Positions 1 through 6,671 of a stretch of DNA of 42,932 nucleotides are shown here, one piece after another. Position 1 is the first letter of the stretch. Every line of letters starts with the position of its first letter. A program made the position numbers and the translations under genes. This DNA comes from a virus: the IMG/VR virus record IMGVR_UViG_3300048834_000087, positions 1 to 42,932 of that record. One strand, 5' to 3'. The notes under the pieces were generated by a model. It had not been told where the DNA came from, did not search any database, and saw nothing but the letters and a program-made list of their open reading frames with translations.

Positions 1-131
1 GGAACGCAACCACTGTAATGCAATCTATGGTGATTGCGTTCCCCGCTATTTGCGACGTTTATTTATTCGCCGTGTGGGTTTCTAGTCCTGCATTGTCATT
101 GCCATGGCTACCAATGTCTCGTGGTCACCGG
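1..131. repeat. Left copy of 131-bp terminal direct repeat
   Basis: Positions 1-131 match 42802-42932 at 130 of 131 bases; the only difference is t115 versus a42916. The repeat contains the right arm of a hairpin and the last codons of the gene ending at 82. It is either the overlap of a circular assembly or a short terminal repeat. The single difference is silent (Thr ACA/ACT) in that gene. Confidence 0.9.
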
Positions 132-1224
132 GCACGCCAGCTACGCCCGCATCACGTAAAACGGTTTGCAGCTGTAGCACGGTCATGGCTTCCAACTGGT
201 CTTCGGTGTAGGGAACGTCTGGGTCTTTCGCGCCGATGGGTGCAAAGTCAGCAGCTGGTGGCGCTTCGGTTGGTGCGGGTTCTGGGTCTACTGGTTCCAG
301 CTGTTCCCACACAACCCACGTGCCACTGTTCTCGCACAACCACTCGGTGCCATCGGTCACGTCTACGTGATGCACGTTCAACAGTTCTGCTACGTCAGCT
401 GCTGACAGGGTTTCGTCAGCGTCCATGGTTACCCATCGGCCACCATACGCATCTGCTGCCAGCACGCGCTGTGGGGCAACGTCAGCGGCTTGTGGTTCTT
501 CGGTGGGTGTTGGTGCCGCCTCTGGTTCTGGCGTGGCCTGACGTGCCTTTATAGCTTCAATCACATCAGCCTTGGTTTTGCAGCCATCACGGCTAGCGCC
601 AATGTGATCTGCATACCTGTTCAGGTCAGCGCGGCTCCATTGTTCCGGCCGGGTGCTGGGAAACAGCGGTTGGTTTTCCGGTAGGTTTTCTGGTGGGTTA
701 TCGGTCTTCGCTTCAGCTTCGCGTTGCGCGCGCTTCATCCCAACCTCGTCAACAGGAAACGGTGCCTTCGCGCCCGGTGACGAAACAACCGCCTCGGCTA
801 CCGTGATAGGTGCAGCTGGCACTGGTTCCTGCTTGGTGACCTTCGCTACTTCAGCTTTTTGTTCAATGGTTGGCCCGCTGCCAAATGCTTTCACAGTCTT
901 GCCATCAAACTGCAAGTCATCATCTTCAGCTGTCCAAGACTTTAGCCATATGCCATCACACTTAGCGCGATGAACACGCGTGGTGCCAATCAGGAATGGT
1001 GAACCATCCTGTGTTTCAAAATCGTCACGGTGCCCGGCTTCAATCACAGTGGCACGCACGGTAACTTCAATGGTGGCACCCTTTGGAATCTTCATACCAG
1101 CTGCGGTAATGGTTCCAAGAATGTCACTGGCACCTGTCAACTTTAGTTCAGAGCGGTTAGCGGCCCTGCCGCCAATGCCCTTCACTTCAAATAATCGTTC
1201 TGATTGTGGCTTTGTTTTTGCCAT
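82..1224 (-). CDS. Unknown early protein with SAP/HeH-like C-terminal segments, last gene of the RecT-Gam operon
   Basis: This 380-residue protein has no function I can name. Residues 1-120 look like a compact beta-rich domain (many Thr/Val/Ile strands, an AKCDGIWLK segment). The middle is Pro/Ala/Glu-rich and probably disordered. Two short helical segments, one around EQWSRADLNRYADHIG and one at the very C-terminus (YTEDQLEAMTVLQLQTVL), resemble SAP or HeH nucleic-acid-binding folds. I chose the ATG at 1224 because GGAGACACCACCA lies directly before it; an upstream in-frame start at 1266 has no ribosome site and would run into a terminator. It sits where an exonuclease partner of RecT could be expected, but no nuclease motif is visible. 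Confidence 0.75.
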   Translation of the reverse strand: MAKTKPQSERLFEVKGIGGRAANRSELKLTGASDILGTITAAGMKIPKGATIEVTVRATVIEAGHRDDFETQDGSPFLIGTTRVHRAKCDGIWLKSWTAEDDDLQFDGKTVKAFGSGPTIEQKAEVAKVTKQEPVPAAPITVAEAVVSSPGAKAPFPVDEVGMKRAQREAEAKTDNPPENLPENQPLFPSTRPEQWSRADLNRYADHIGASRDGCKTKADVIEAIKARQATPEPEAAPTPTEEPQAADVAPQRVLAADAYGGRWVTMDADETLSAADVAELLNVHHVDVTDGTEWLCENSGTWVVWEQLEPVDPEPAPTEAPPAADFAPIGAKDPDVPYTEDQLEAMTVLQLQTVLRDAGVAGVPGDHETLVAMAMTMQD

Positions 1225-1237
1225 TGGTGGTGTCTCC
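1225..1237 (-). promoter_or_regulatory. Start-associated sequence variant before the gene at 82-1224
   Basis: Reads GGAGACACCACCA on the minus strand directly before ATG. It is a variant of the recurrent GGAGACCCACACC leader and contains the Shine-Dalgarno GGAG. Confidence 0.6.
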
Positions 1238-1246
1238 ATAGGTAGT

Positions 1247-1284
1247 GGTGAAACGAAACAGGGCACCCAAAGTTGGATGCCCTG
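1247..1284 (-). terminator. Intrinsic terminator after gam
   Basis: On the minus strand a perfect 7-bp stem CAGGGCA/TGCCCTG (arms 1259-1265 and 1278-1284, 12-base loop) is followed by TTTCGTTTC. It lies between the gam stop at 1323 and the leader of the next gene, so it may lower expression of the 82-1224 gene. Confidence 0.65.
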
Positions 1285-1322
1285 AAACTCTACCTATGTG
1301 ACCGGCGTTCACCAGTGTTGGA

Positions 1323-1880
1323 TCATGCCCCAACTTTCACATCGTGTTTGTTTTCACCAATGGTGATAGCAACGCCCGGCGCTATCTCGCCATCAGCAGT
1401 AATAGCTACACCATTCTTTTCTTTCAATAGTTTCTTAGCTTCAGCTTTATCAACCTCGGGGTCTTTACGCCGTACAGCTGTGGGTAGGTTCTTGTCAGCC
1501 CATTCTATAAACGCTTTTTCATCCGTCCATTCCCACTGGTCAGGTTGCTTGCGCGCGGTCAGTTGAACACCGGGCAGCTTCACTGTTTTCAGCTTCGGGT
1601 TTTCTGGCAACACAACATGCTGATGGTATTGCCGGAGCAATCCTTCCCAGTGCGTGCGGTCCATCAGCAATGGCCCGGTCACTTCACCATGCCATTGCTG
1701 GATCAATGCCACCTCGTTTTGCATGGTGCGGTCATGGTCTGTTAGTTGCTTGTCAATGTGCCGCAGTTTGCGCGCTACCCATGCTGCTGTTTCTTCATCC
1801 TTTACGGTGAAACCTTCAGGGTGGTCTGATGGCACGTATGGTTGGGTGATTGGTTGGAAGTCTAGCGCTACGTCAGTCAT
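1323..1880 (-). CDS. gam: Gam-like host-nuclease inhibitor
   Basis: This 185-residue protein matches the Mu Gam family (PF07352-type) in length and layout. An N-terminal coiled-coil half (residues about 25-90, starting with a WVARKLRHIDKQLTDHD segment) is followed by the Kt-G-R part (LKTVKLPGVQLTARKQPD) and a C-terminal GVAITIGENKHDVKV strand. Gam proteins bind DNA ends and protect them from RecBCD/AddAB-type exonucleases. The gene follows recT by one small gene and overlaps that gene by 8 bases; AAAGGACACC precedes the ATG. It would protect linear phage DNA and RecT substrates in the cytoplasm. No Mu transposition genes accompany it. Confidence 0.85.
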   Translation of the reverse strand: MTDVALDFQPITQPYVPSDHPEGFTVKDEETAAWVARKLRHIDKQLTDHDRTMQNEVALIQQWHGEVTGPLLMDRTHWEGLLRQYHQHVVLPENPKLKTVKLPGVQLTARKQPDQWEWTDEKAFIEWADKNLPTAVRRKDPEVDKAEAKKLLKEKNGVAITADGEIAPGVAITIGENKHDVKVGA

Positions 1881-2082
1881 TGTTGGTGGTGTCCTTTATC
1901 CGATTTATTTTCAGTGCATTGCTATTGGCCGGCGGTAATCCAAGCTCCAGCCGTATCTGTTCAATGTGATGCTGTAACACCACGGCCTGAACCACGTGTG
2001 GTTCGTATGGCCACAGCGTTTCACCGGTAGCAGCCTTGAACGAATCTTGCAACCATTGGAAGTTGTCAACGGTGTCAATCAT
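1873..2082 (-). CDS. Small unknown protein between recT and gam
   Basis: A 69-residue protein of unknown function that begins in an ATGA overlap with recT and runs 8 bases into gam. It is mildly helical (residues 3-50) with no zinc cluster or membrane segment. The tight overlap on both sides shows co-translation with the recombination genes, suggesting an accessory role in that pathway, but this rests on position only. Confidence 0.7.
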   Translation of the reverse strand: MIDTVDNFQWLQDSFKAATGETLWPYEPHVVQAVVLQHHIEQIRLELGLPPANSNALKINRIKDTTNND

Positions 2083-3350
2083 AGTTTTGCCGCTGGCCCG
2101 GGGTTAGCCTTCATGGACGCTGCATTTTCCCGCGCACGCTTCGCTGTCATCCCCGGGTTCTGCGCCAACAGTTGCGCAGCGTGGGTTATGTCAGTTGCAT
2201 ACCCATACTTCACCATCCCCCTAGCTAACTGTTCAGCAGCCAACGGCGATAGCGTCATATTGTCTGGCAGTTCCATCAACCCTAGCGTGTTTGGATCAAC
2301 AGGCAACGCTGCTGGCTCTAGGTCACGGTCCATGGCAGCTGCCGCCGCTTCATCCAGTTCAGCGTTTTCCCGTGGCGCGTTGACACTACGGCCCGGCGCT
2401 TGCGGGTTTGGATTGTCTAACGCTTCCCGGCGGGCTAGTTCAGCACGGCACCACTCTGCCTGATTGCGGTTCTTGGCACCGTATTGTGGGTGTGTCACGT
2501 CAGCATTGTCATGGAAATATGTCAGGCTTGAAACGCTGACTTGCATGCAGTCTGTTCCTTTGTCACTGCCCATTGGCCATCCGCGTGGGAATAGTTCACG
2601 GCCACGCTTTTCATGTTCCTGTTCTGGTGTCAGTGGTGGTGGCGGTGCGGGCTGCGCGTATTCTTCAGCAATGACCTCAACATCGGTAACATCTTCCACC
2701 TGTTGAATAGGTGCAGCTGTTTGAACTGGCGCAGCTGCTACCTGCTCGGCTAGTCCAGCTGGCAATGCAACTGTTGGTGCTTGCGCGTTAACTGGTGTGC
2801 CGTCTTCGGTGACCTCTGCCCCTAGTTCTTCGGGCACGTATGACGCGCCGGCAATCACATCGGGGAACAGCATCCGGCATAGCATGGAAATACAGCGCGC
2901 CCATAGCATTGGCTTCGGGACTTTTTGCCAGTTGCCCGGCTTGCCGCTTGACGTTGTTGTAACACCGGCTTGCACAGCATCAGCCATTGTGTATGTCACC
3001 TGCTGTGATTCGCCCGTATCTCTACGGGTTCCAACAATGGTGCATGATTCGCTGGTCAGGTCCACCAGCTTGATGCTGTGGCCGGCCATCCTGACACGTG
3101 CGTTCATCAGTTCAGCTGACATTGCTGGTTTGCCATCTATCACGTGGATATATTGCATGGCCATCATGGGTGACAATCCAAGCTCGCGGCCAATCATGCT
3201 GACGGCGATAATGTCATGGGGCTTGCCACGAAATGGTTTCGGTACGATTTCGGTTTGGGCCAACGCTTCAGCCTGTGCAACGTACCCGTTCCATTCTGCT
3301 GGTGTCGGGAGGTTGCTAGCTTCGCGCGTGGCGAGTGCTGTGGTAGTCAT
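2079..3350 (-). CDS. recT: RecT-family single-strand annealing protein
   Basis: The 423-residue protein carries the RecT core (PF03837) in residues about 15-190: a KPFRGKPHDIIAVSMIGREL segment, then GLSPMMAMQYIHVIDGKPAMSAE, then the aromatic/basic LWARCISMLCRMLFPDV block. RecT coats single-stranded DNA and anneals complementary strands. Residues 190-423 are Pro/Ala/Glu-rich with little conservation, longer than most RecT tails. The ATG at 3350 follows a GGAGACCCACACCA leader. Gam follows two genes downstream. No RecE, YqaJ or lambda-exo homologue is visible nearby, so end resection must be done by a host enzyme or by an unrecognised gene. Confidence 0.9.
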   Translation of the reverse strand: MTTTALATREASNLPTPAEWNGYVAQAEALAQTEIVPKPFRGKPHDIIAVSMIGRELGLSPMMAMQYIHVIDGKPAMSAELMNARVRMAGHSIKLVDLTSESCTIVGTRRDTGESQQVTYTMADAVQAGVTTTSSGKPGNWQKVPKPMLWARCISMLCRMLFPDVIAGASYVPEELGAEVTEDGTPVNAQAPTVALPAGLAEQVAAAPVQTAAPIQQVEDVTDVEVIAEEYAQPAPPPPLTPEQEHEKRGRELFPRGWPMGSDKGTDCMQVSVSSLTYFHDNADVTHPQYGAKNRNQAEWCRAELARREALDNPNPQAPGRSVNAPRENAELDEAAAAAMDRDLEPAALPVDPNTLGLMELPDNMTLSPLAAEQLARGMVKYGYATDITHAAQLLAQNPGMTAKRARENAASMKANPGPAAKL

Positions 3351-3364
3351 TGGTGTGGGTCTCC
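3351..3364 (-). promoter_or_regulatory. Start-associated sequence before recT
   Basis: Exact copy GGAGACCCACACCA immediately before the recT ATG. It is one of five exact 13-mer copies in the genome and provides the Shine-Dalgarno. Confidence 0.75.
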
Positions 3365-3379
3365 ATATTCGTTGATTTA

Positions 3380-3397
3380 TGTAGTGCTGATTCTATA
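3380..3397 (-). promoter_or_regulatory. Possible early promoter core upstream of recT
   Basis: On the minus strand TATAGAAT is followed at once by CAGCACTACA, 15 bases before the recT leader. The same TATA-box-like hexamer plus CAGCACTACA block occurs upstream of the gene starting at 6525. No good -35 box is visible, so this is tentative. Confidence 0.4.
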
Positions 3398-3426
3398 CTG
3401 ACTTGCCGGACGTTGTGGCCTTACTG

Positions 3427-3774
3427 CTATAACCCACGCCCGGGTGTGCGCCGTCCAGCAATCACACCAACAATCAACGCGTGACGAATCAACACAGCAG
3501 TCACCTCGCTAGCCTCCTTCACTGTTTCAAAATCACGGCGCAGAAACACGCCAGCGTGATGCTCCACAAACCGATTGATAGCACTAGGGCTACCATCAAC
3601 AATGTCATACAGCAACGCCGCCGCAGTATCGCCAGCTATCTGCATGCGTGTGGCGATTTCCTGCTCCACGTCCATCAATAGTTGTGTGCTGATGCTGTGA
3701 TTGCCAGATTCCTTTGGGGCAATATGTTCAGTGAACTCACCCACGTGTTCAAGTGCTACATCAATGTCAGCCAT
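3427..3774 (-). CDS. Unknown early protein
   Basis: A 115-residue acidic, helical protein of unknown function. It starts at ATG 3774 inside the end of the preceding gene (8-base overlap), giving MADIDVALEHVGEF; the longer frame to 3831 would overlap far more and lacks a ribosome site. The C-terminus turns basic (RRTPGRGL). There are no cysteine clusters or membrane segments. Confidence 0.65.
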   Translation of the reverse strand: MADIDVALEHVGEFTEHIAPKESGNHSISTQLLMDVEQEIATRMQIAGDTAAALLYDIVDGSPSAINRFVEHHAGVFLRRDFETVKEASEVTAVLIRHALIVGVIAGRRTPGRGL

Positions 3775-4003
3775 TGTTTTGTTCCCGTCTGGCAATCGCC
3801 ATATTCTTTTTGTGTGTTTTATCAGCTGCAATCAATAATGATTCAGCTAAAGACCTTGCCGCGCGTGGTGTCAACTCAACACACCCAGATTCACCATCGT
3901 GAATCACCATGTCTATTTCCACGTTGCCTGTTCTTGACGTGACTGCAATGTAGTCCTGTGGCACTACAGCGCACGGGTATTTGTGGGTGTGGCTAGTTGG
4001 CAT
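3767..4003 (-). CDS. Small unknown early protein
   Basis: A 78-residue protein with a central beta-like stretch (VTSRTGNVEIDMVIHD) and a C-terminal helix (AARSLAESLLIAAD), which could be a small alpha/beta fold; no family recognised. GAGGG lies ten bases before its ATG within GGGAACGCAATCA, a 13-mer also present in the hairpin at the genome ends. Confidence 0.65.
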   Translation of the reverse strand: MPTSHTHKYPCAVVPQDYIAVTSRTGNVEIDMVIHDGESGCVELTPRAARSLAESLLIAADKTHKKNMAIARREQNNG

Positions 4004-4205
4004 GATTGCGTTCCCTCGTTGGGTGCGCAGCGCGCCATGCGTCCAGTGTTTGTGGGTGCCATGCCAGCCGATTGCTTTTCTTGCCGTCTGGTGGTGGTGC
4101 GGTTTTGCGTTCGTAGACTTGGTGCCGCCATGTGTGAATGCTGATGCCTAAGTATGTGGCGGCTTCATGTTTGTCTAGTAAGTCTGTTGGGTGCCATTCT
4201 GGCAT
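3993..4205 (-). CDS. Excisionase/AlpA-like helix-turn-helix protein
   Basis: The 70-residue protein has a MerR/Xis-type winged helix-turn-helix: LDKHEAATYLGISIHTWRHQ is the usual tandem of helices in which a short DNA-binding domain chooses a target, followed by a wing (APPPDGKKSNRLAW) and a terminal helix. Such proteins act as excisionases or small transcription factors. With no integrase in the genome, a transcriptional role is likelier. Start at 4205 follows an exact GGAGACCCACACC leader; the open frame continues upstream to 4373 but without a ribosome site. It is one candidate early regulator of this phage. Confidence 0.75.
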   Translation of the reverse strand: MPEWHPTDLLDKHEAATYLGISIHTWRHQVYERKTAPPPDGKKSNRLAWHPQTLDAWRAAHPTRERNHAN

Positions 4206-4218
4206 GGTGTGGGTCTCC
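4206..4218 (-). promoter_or_regulatory. Start-associated sequence before the HTH gene
   Basis: Exact GGAGACCCACACC directly before ATG 4205. TATAGT lies 15 bases upstream of it on the minus strand, as a possible -10 element. Confidence 0.7.
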
Positions 4219-4273
4219 TTTGTTGGGGTATTCACTATATGTTGTCGGGCTGATGCTTTACTATTCTGGTTGT

Positions 4274-4326
4274 GAACGGGACGGTTGGCGTTCAGGCTGG
4301 TGGGTCTCCACGCTGCCGTCCCGTTC
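4274..4326 (-). promoter_or_regulatory. Perfect 11-bp inverted repeat with an orphan leader in its loop
   Basis: Arms GAACGGGACGG (4274-4284) and CCGTCCCGTTC (4316-4326) enclose a 31-base loop. The loop holds GGAGACCC-ACC at 4299-4309 (minus strand), a start-associated-like element with no start codon behind it. No T-run follows, so it is not a standard terminator. It lies in a 145-base gap between two early genes. Confidence 0.6.
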
Positions 4327-4350
4327 GCTTCCCTCGAGGTATGGCAATGG

Positions 4351-4572
4351 TTACATTGCTGGTGGTGGTCCAATGATGTTTTCTATTTCGGCCACAATGT
4401 TTTGTTCAAGTGTTCGCGGACAATCAATGTTTCCTTGCGCCAGCTGGTAGTGGGCATCGGCTCGAGCAAGCGCTGTCATCTGTGCCCGTACCGTTGGCGT
4501 GTCAATGGAAAACATGAACCGGTCAACGATTCGCTCGGCTGACCGCTTTGCAAATGTTCTGTCTATAGGCAT
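4351..4572 (-). CDS. Small unknown early protein
   Basis: A 73-residue, mostly helical protein (TFAKRSAERIVDRF, AQMTALARADAHYQLAQG) of unknown function. It overlaps the end of the preceding gene by 10 bases and has GAGGT seven bases before the start. Confidence 0.65.
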   Translation of the reverse strand: MPIDRTFAKRSAERIVDRFMFSIDTPTVRAQMTALARADAHYQLAQGNIDCPRTLEQNIVAEIENIIGPPPAM

Positions 4573-4901
4573 TCAGAACCTCGTTTTTCTATCACTTCAT
4601 TTTGCAGATTCGCCTGTTCAGCCGCACACAACTGGCGCAACTGACTAGCCACATGCAATGCCTGCATCTCCATATGACTGACGCACGTTTCCATTTGTTC
4701 AGTCAACACCCAGCGTTCATCTGTGGTAAGCGGACGGGTGACTGTTTGACCCATGCGCAGCACACCATCAGCATCTTTATAGACTGGGTTGGTTGTCACT
4801 GTTCCCCGGCCATGTCGCTTCAGTAGCGCTGTGGCTTCGGTTGTCATTCTTCGCAAGTCAATCAGTGACCTGTTCAGTGTTTGTTTTTGTGGTTGCATCA
4901 T
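4563..4901 (-). CDS. Unknown early helical protein
   Basis: A 112-residue helical protein with no recognised family. Residues 8-30 and 55-105 form likely amphipathic helices (MEMQALHVASQLRQLCAAEQ). It begins in an ATGA overlap with the MazG-like gene, so the two are translated together. Confidence 0.65.
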   Translation of the reverse strand: MMQPQKQTLNRSLIDLRRMTTEATALLKRHGRGTVTTNPVYKDADGVLRMGQTVTRPLTTDERWVLTEQMETCVSHMEMQALHVASQLRQLCAAEQANLQNEVIEKRGSECL

Positions 4902-5164
4902 TTCAAGCCTCGTTTGTCTATCGCTTCAATCCAAGCAACAGCAACCGCCGCCACCTGAATCAACTCCCACCGCAGTTCACCAGCAGCCTTCCCACCAAAC
5001 TTGTCATGCAACACGGCCTGCGCAGCTTCCCCAACCTCTTCAGTCAGTATCGCTAGCCATGTTGTGTCAGGATGGCCGGACTGGTCACCCCATTGTTCAA
5101 TCTGTGCCCGGCGTTCAATGCTAACCGCCGTCAATGCGCGTTCCATAGTTTCTGATTTTCTCAT
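4898..5164 (-). CDS. MazG-like nucleotide pyrophosphohydrolase
   Basis: The 88-residue protein fits the small all-alpha NTP pyrophosphohydrolase fold: QIEQWGDQSGHPDTTW, then the metal-binding ExxE helix LTEEVGEAAQAV, then a second acidic helix (ELIQVAAVAVAWIEAID) that would complete the metal site. Phage MazG-like enzymes hydrolyse NTPs or alarmones such as (p)ppGpp-related nucleotides; the substrate here cannot be told. ATGA overlaps link it to both neighbours in the early operon. Confidence 0.75.
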   Translation of the reverse strand: MRKSETMERALTAVSIERRAQIEQWGDQSGHPDTTWLAILTEEVGEAAQAVLHDKFGGKAAGELRWELIQVAAVAVAWIEAIDKRGLK

Positions 5165-5502
5165 TGTTCTACCTGACTGATTGTTTCCCGCAGCTTTCGT
5201 AACAGACTGTTCAAGCTGCTGAAGGTGGAACGGTCACCAGAGTTACCCGGGCTGAATCTAGTAGCGCGCATTGGTGCGAACTTGTCAGCGTGATATTCAA
5301 CTTCGGCTATGACCACTTCAATCTGGTCTGGTGTCATTGCTTTACCATCCAACAATGCTTGGTAAGCGGATACTTCAAACACGCGGCTGGCATAGTCTTC
5401 AGCTGTTTCATCGTGTGGACTTAGCGTTTCCACTTCATCCATGGCGTTGCCCCATAGGTGTTTGATTTCCTCGCGTTGTAATGGTGTCAATGTCAGTGTC
5501 AT
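5161..5502 (-). CDS. Unknown early protein
   Basis: A 113-residue acidic protein of unknown function, N-terminal part helical (REEIKHLWGNAMDEVE), C-terminal part basic and Ser-rich. It ends in an ATGA overlap with the MazG-like gene. Confidence 0.65.
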   Translation of the reverse strand: MTLTLTPLQREEIKHLWGNAMDEVETLSPHDETAEDYASRVFEVSAYQALLDGKAMTPDQIEVVIAEVEYHADKFAPMRATRFSPGNSGDRSTFSSLNSLLRKLRETISQVEQ

Positions 5503-5520
5503 AAGGCTGCCGCCTTTCCC

Positions 5521-5778
5521 TCAGTACGATTTGTGGTTGCCGGGGTGGTATCCGCAGAGAGCTAGGTATTCCAGTTCTGCTATGTCACGCTCAATAACCT
5601 GACGGGCTTCAGCTAGCGTCAAAGTATTGGCCAGCCATACATCGTTTGTGTCTTCACTGGCGAGGTATGTGAGCCAATAAAGCGGTGCCCCGTTTTCGCT
5701 TTCACATGTGTAGGTGAAGTGGCTACCGTTTTGTGTTTCGTAGCTGCCGGCCCTTAGTCTTTTCAGTTTGATGGTCAT
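5521..5778 (-). CDS. Unknown early protein
   Basis: An 85-residue protein with an N-terminal beta-rich half (SYETQNGSHFTYTCE, GAPLYWLTYL) and a C-terminal helix (LAEARQVIERDIAELE). The layout resembles small host-takeover proteins, but no family is recognised. The start overlaps nothing and lies close to the stop of the preceding gene. Confidence 0.6.
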   Translation of the reverse strand: MTIKLKRLRAGSYETQNGSHFTYTCESENGAPLYWLTYLASEDTNDVWLANTLTLAEARQVIERDIAELEYLALCGYHPGNHKSY

Positions 5779-5779
5779 G

Positions 5780-6016
5780 CTATTCAGCGTCTTTCAGTCC
5801 AAGCGCTACACACGCGTCACGTAATGCGCACTGAAGCTCCTCGATATTGGACTCGATTTCTTCGCGCGCGTCACGGCGCTGGTCTTTGCTGTCTTGATCT
5901 GTTTCACCGTCTAGGTCTAGCCATTCCTGAAGTGGGCTGGTGATGTTGGCCATGACGCTTTCAAGGTCATCAAGTGCCATGGATAGTGTTTCAACATTGT
6001 GCATTGTGATTCGCAT
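5780..6016 (-). CDS. Unknown acidic coiled-coil early protein
   Basis: A 78-residue, strongly acidic and helical protein (EEIESNIEELQCALRDACV). Start could be 6016 or the internal ATG 6004 (MHNVETLSM); neither has a strong ribosome site. Function unknown. Confidence 0.6.
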   Translation of the reverse strand: MRITMHNVETLSMALDDLESVMANITSPLQEWLDLDGETDQDSKDQRRDAREEIESNIEELQCALRDACVALGLKDAE

Positions 6017-6021
6017 GGTGT

Positions 6022-6246
6022 TTATTGCTCCATTTTCGCTTGGTGTGCCAGCATGTGCTGAAGTGAATCAACACCGTTAGGGAAACACTTTCGGCACAGG
6101 TTGTTTTCAGTTGCGTGCTTTAGGTCTACCTTCATGGCCCGTGTCTTGCGGGTCCATCCGTCATAGTTGCAATACGCCCGCTCTCCGTCTGTGTGGTGCA
6201 GCTTGGTTCCGGTTCCGATTCGCCCTAGTTGATTTCGGTTCTTCAT
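6022..6246 (-). CDS. Small zinc-finger-like early protein
   Basis: A 74-residue basic protein with cysteines at YCNYDGW and CRKCF and several histidines, consistent with a small zinc-binding fold. The start at 6246 has an exact GGAGACCCACACC leader whose first base overlaps the stop of the preceding gene (TAGGAG). Function unknown; DNA or RNA binding is a guess from charge and cysteines. Confidence 0.65.
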   Translation of the reverse strand: MKNRNQLGRIGTGTKLHHTDGERAYCNYDGWTRKTRAMKVDLKHATENNLCRKCFPNGVDSLQHMLAHQAKMEQ

Positions 6247-6259
6247 GGTGTGGGTCTCC
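6247..6259 (-). promoter_or_regulatory. Start-associated sequence before 6022-6246
   Basis: Exact GGAGACCCACACC before ATG 6246; the upstream stop codon TAG runs into it as TAGGAG, so here the element must act in translation rather than as a promoter. Confidence 0.75.
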
Positions 6260-6525
6260 TATCGTGTTAGTGGGTTAGCTGCCGCGTGACGGGCAAGGTG
6301 GGCAGCGTATGAAATGCGGATCATCAGGGTGCCACGTGCATCGCGGGCTGCGGTAAGCACTGCACATAGGTGGGCGGCTTCATCCTTGGTTGCCGTAGTG
6401 GGAAGGTTGGCGGCAACTGCATCAGCAAACTTGGTGAAGGTCTTGAATGTGCCGCGCCAGTTTCGTGCCTCGATGCCGTCTAGTGTTTTGTTGATGGCGG
6501 TGATTGTGGTGTCGGTCTGGTACAT
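6259..6525 (-). CDS. First gene of the leftward early operon, unknown
   Basis: An 88-residue helical protein of unknown function (FTKFADAVAANLP, DEAAHLCAVLTAARDARG). The open frame extends to 6687, but the ATG at 6525 follows a GGAGACCCACAGC leader and the longer frame would cover the promoter region, so 6525 is preferred. It opens the run of early genes that ends with RecT and Gam. Confidence 0.7.
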   Translation of the reverse strand: MYQTDTTITAINKTLDGIEARNWRGTFKTFTKFADAVAANLPTTATKDEAAHLCAVLTAARDARGTLMIRISYAAHLARHAAANPLTR

Positions 6526-6538
6526 GCTGTGGGTCTCC
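6526..6538 (-). promoter_or_regulatory. Start-associated sequence variant before 6259-6525
   Basis: GGAGACCCACAGC directly before ATG 6525, one base different from the exact element. Confidence 0.65.
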
Positions 6539-6544
6539 GGTTGC

Positions 6545-6582
6545 TGTAGTGCTGTATCTGTATATCCCCACTGTAATACAGT
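6545..6582 (-). promoter_or_regulatory. Candidate early promoter with palindromic operator
   Basis: On the minus strand a perfect 13-bp palindrome ACTGTAATACAGT (6570-6582) is followed by a TATACA box (6559-6564) and CAGCACTACA (6545-6554). The last two elements recur upstream of recT. The palindrome shares CCACTGTAAT with the hairpin at the genome ends. The region lies between the leftward early operon and the only rightward gene, where divergent control is expected. No clear -35 box can be assigned. Confidence 0.45.
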
Positions 6583-6650
6583 TTCGTTACACCGCGCAAC
6601 CCATACAACACACGTTGGCCTCTTTTGGCCTACCCCGACACCGCAACCAC

Positions 6651-6668
6651 CGCACCAGCTAAGGTGCG
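6651..6668 (+). promoter_or_regulatory. Hairpin covering the ribosome site of the plus-strand gene
   Basis: CGCACC-AGCTAA-GGTGCG forms a 6-bp stem with a 6-base loop. The only Shine-Dalgarno-like stretch, AAGGTG (6661-6666), is in the loop edge and right arm, and ATG 6672 follows three bases after the stem. The stem would hide the ribosome site and could delay translation. Confidence 0.5.
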
Positions 6669-6671
6669 CGG

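Noticed and set aside
3993-4373. Longer version of the HTH protein
   Set aside because: The upstream frame is open to 4373, but it passes through the hairpin and lacks a ribosome site, while ATG 4205 has an exact leader.
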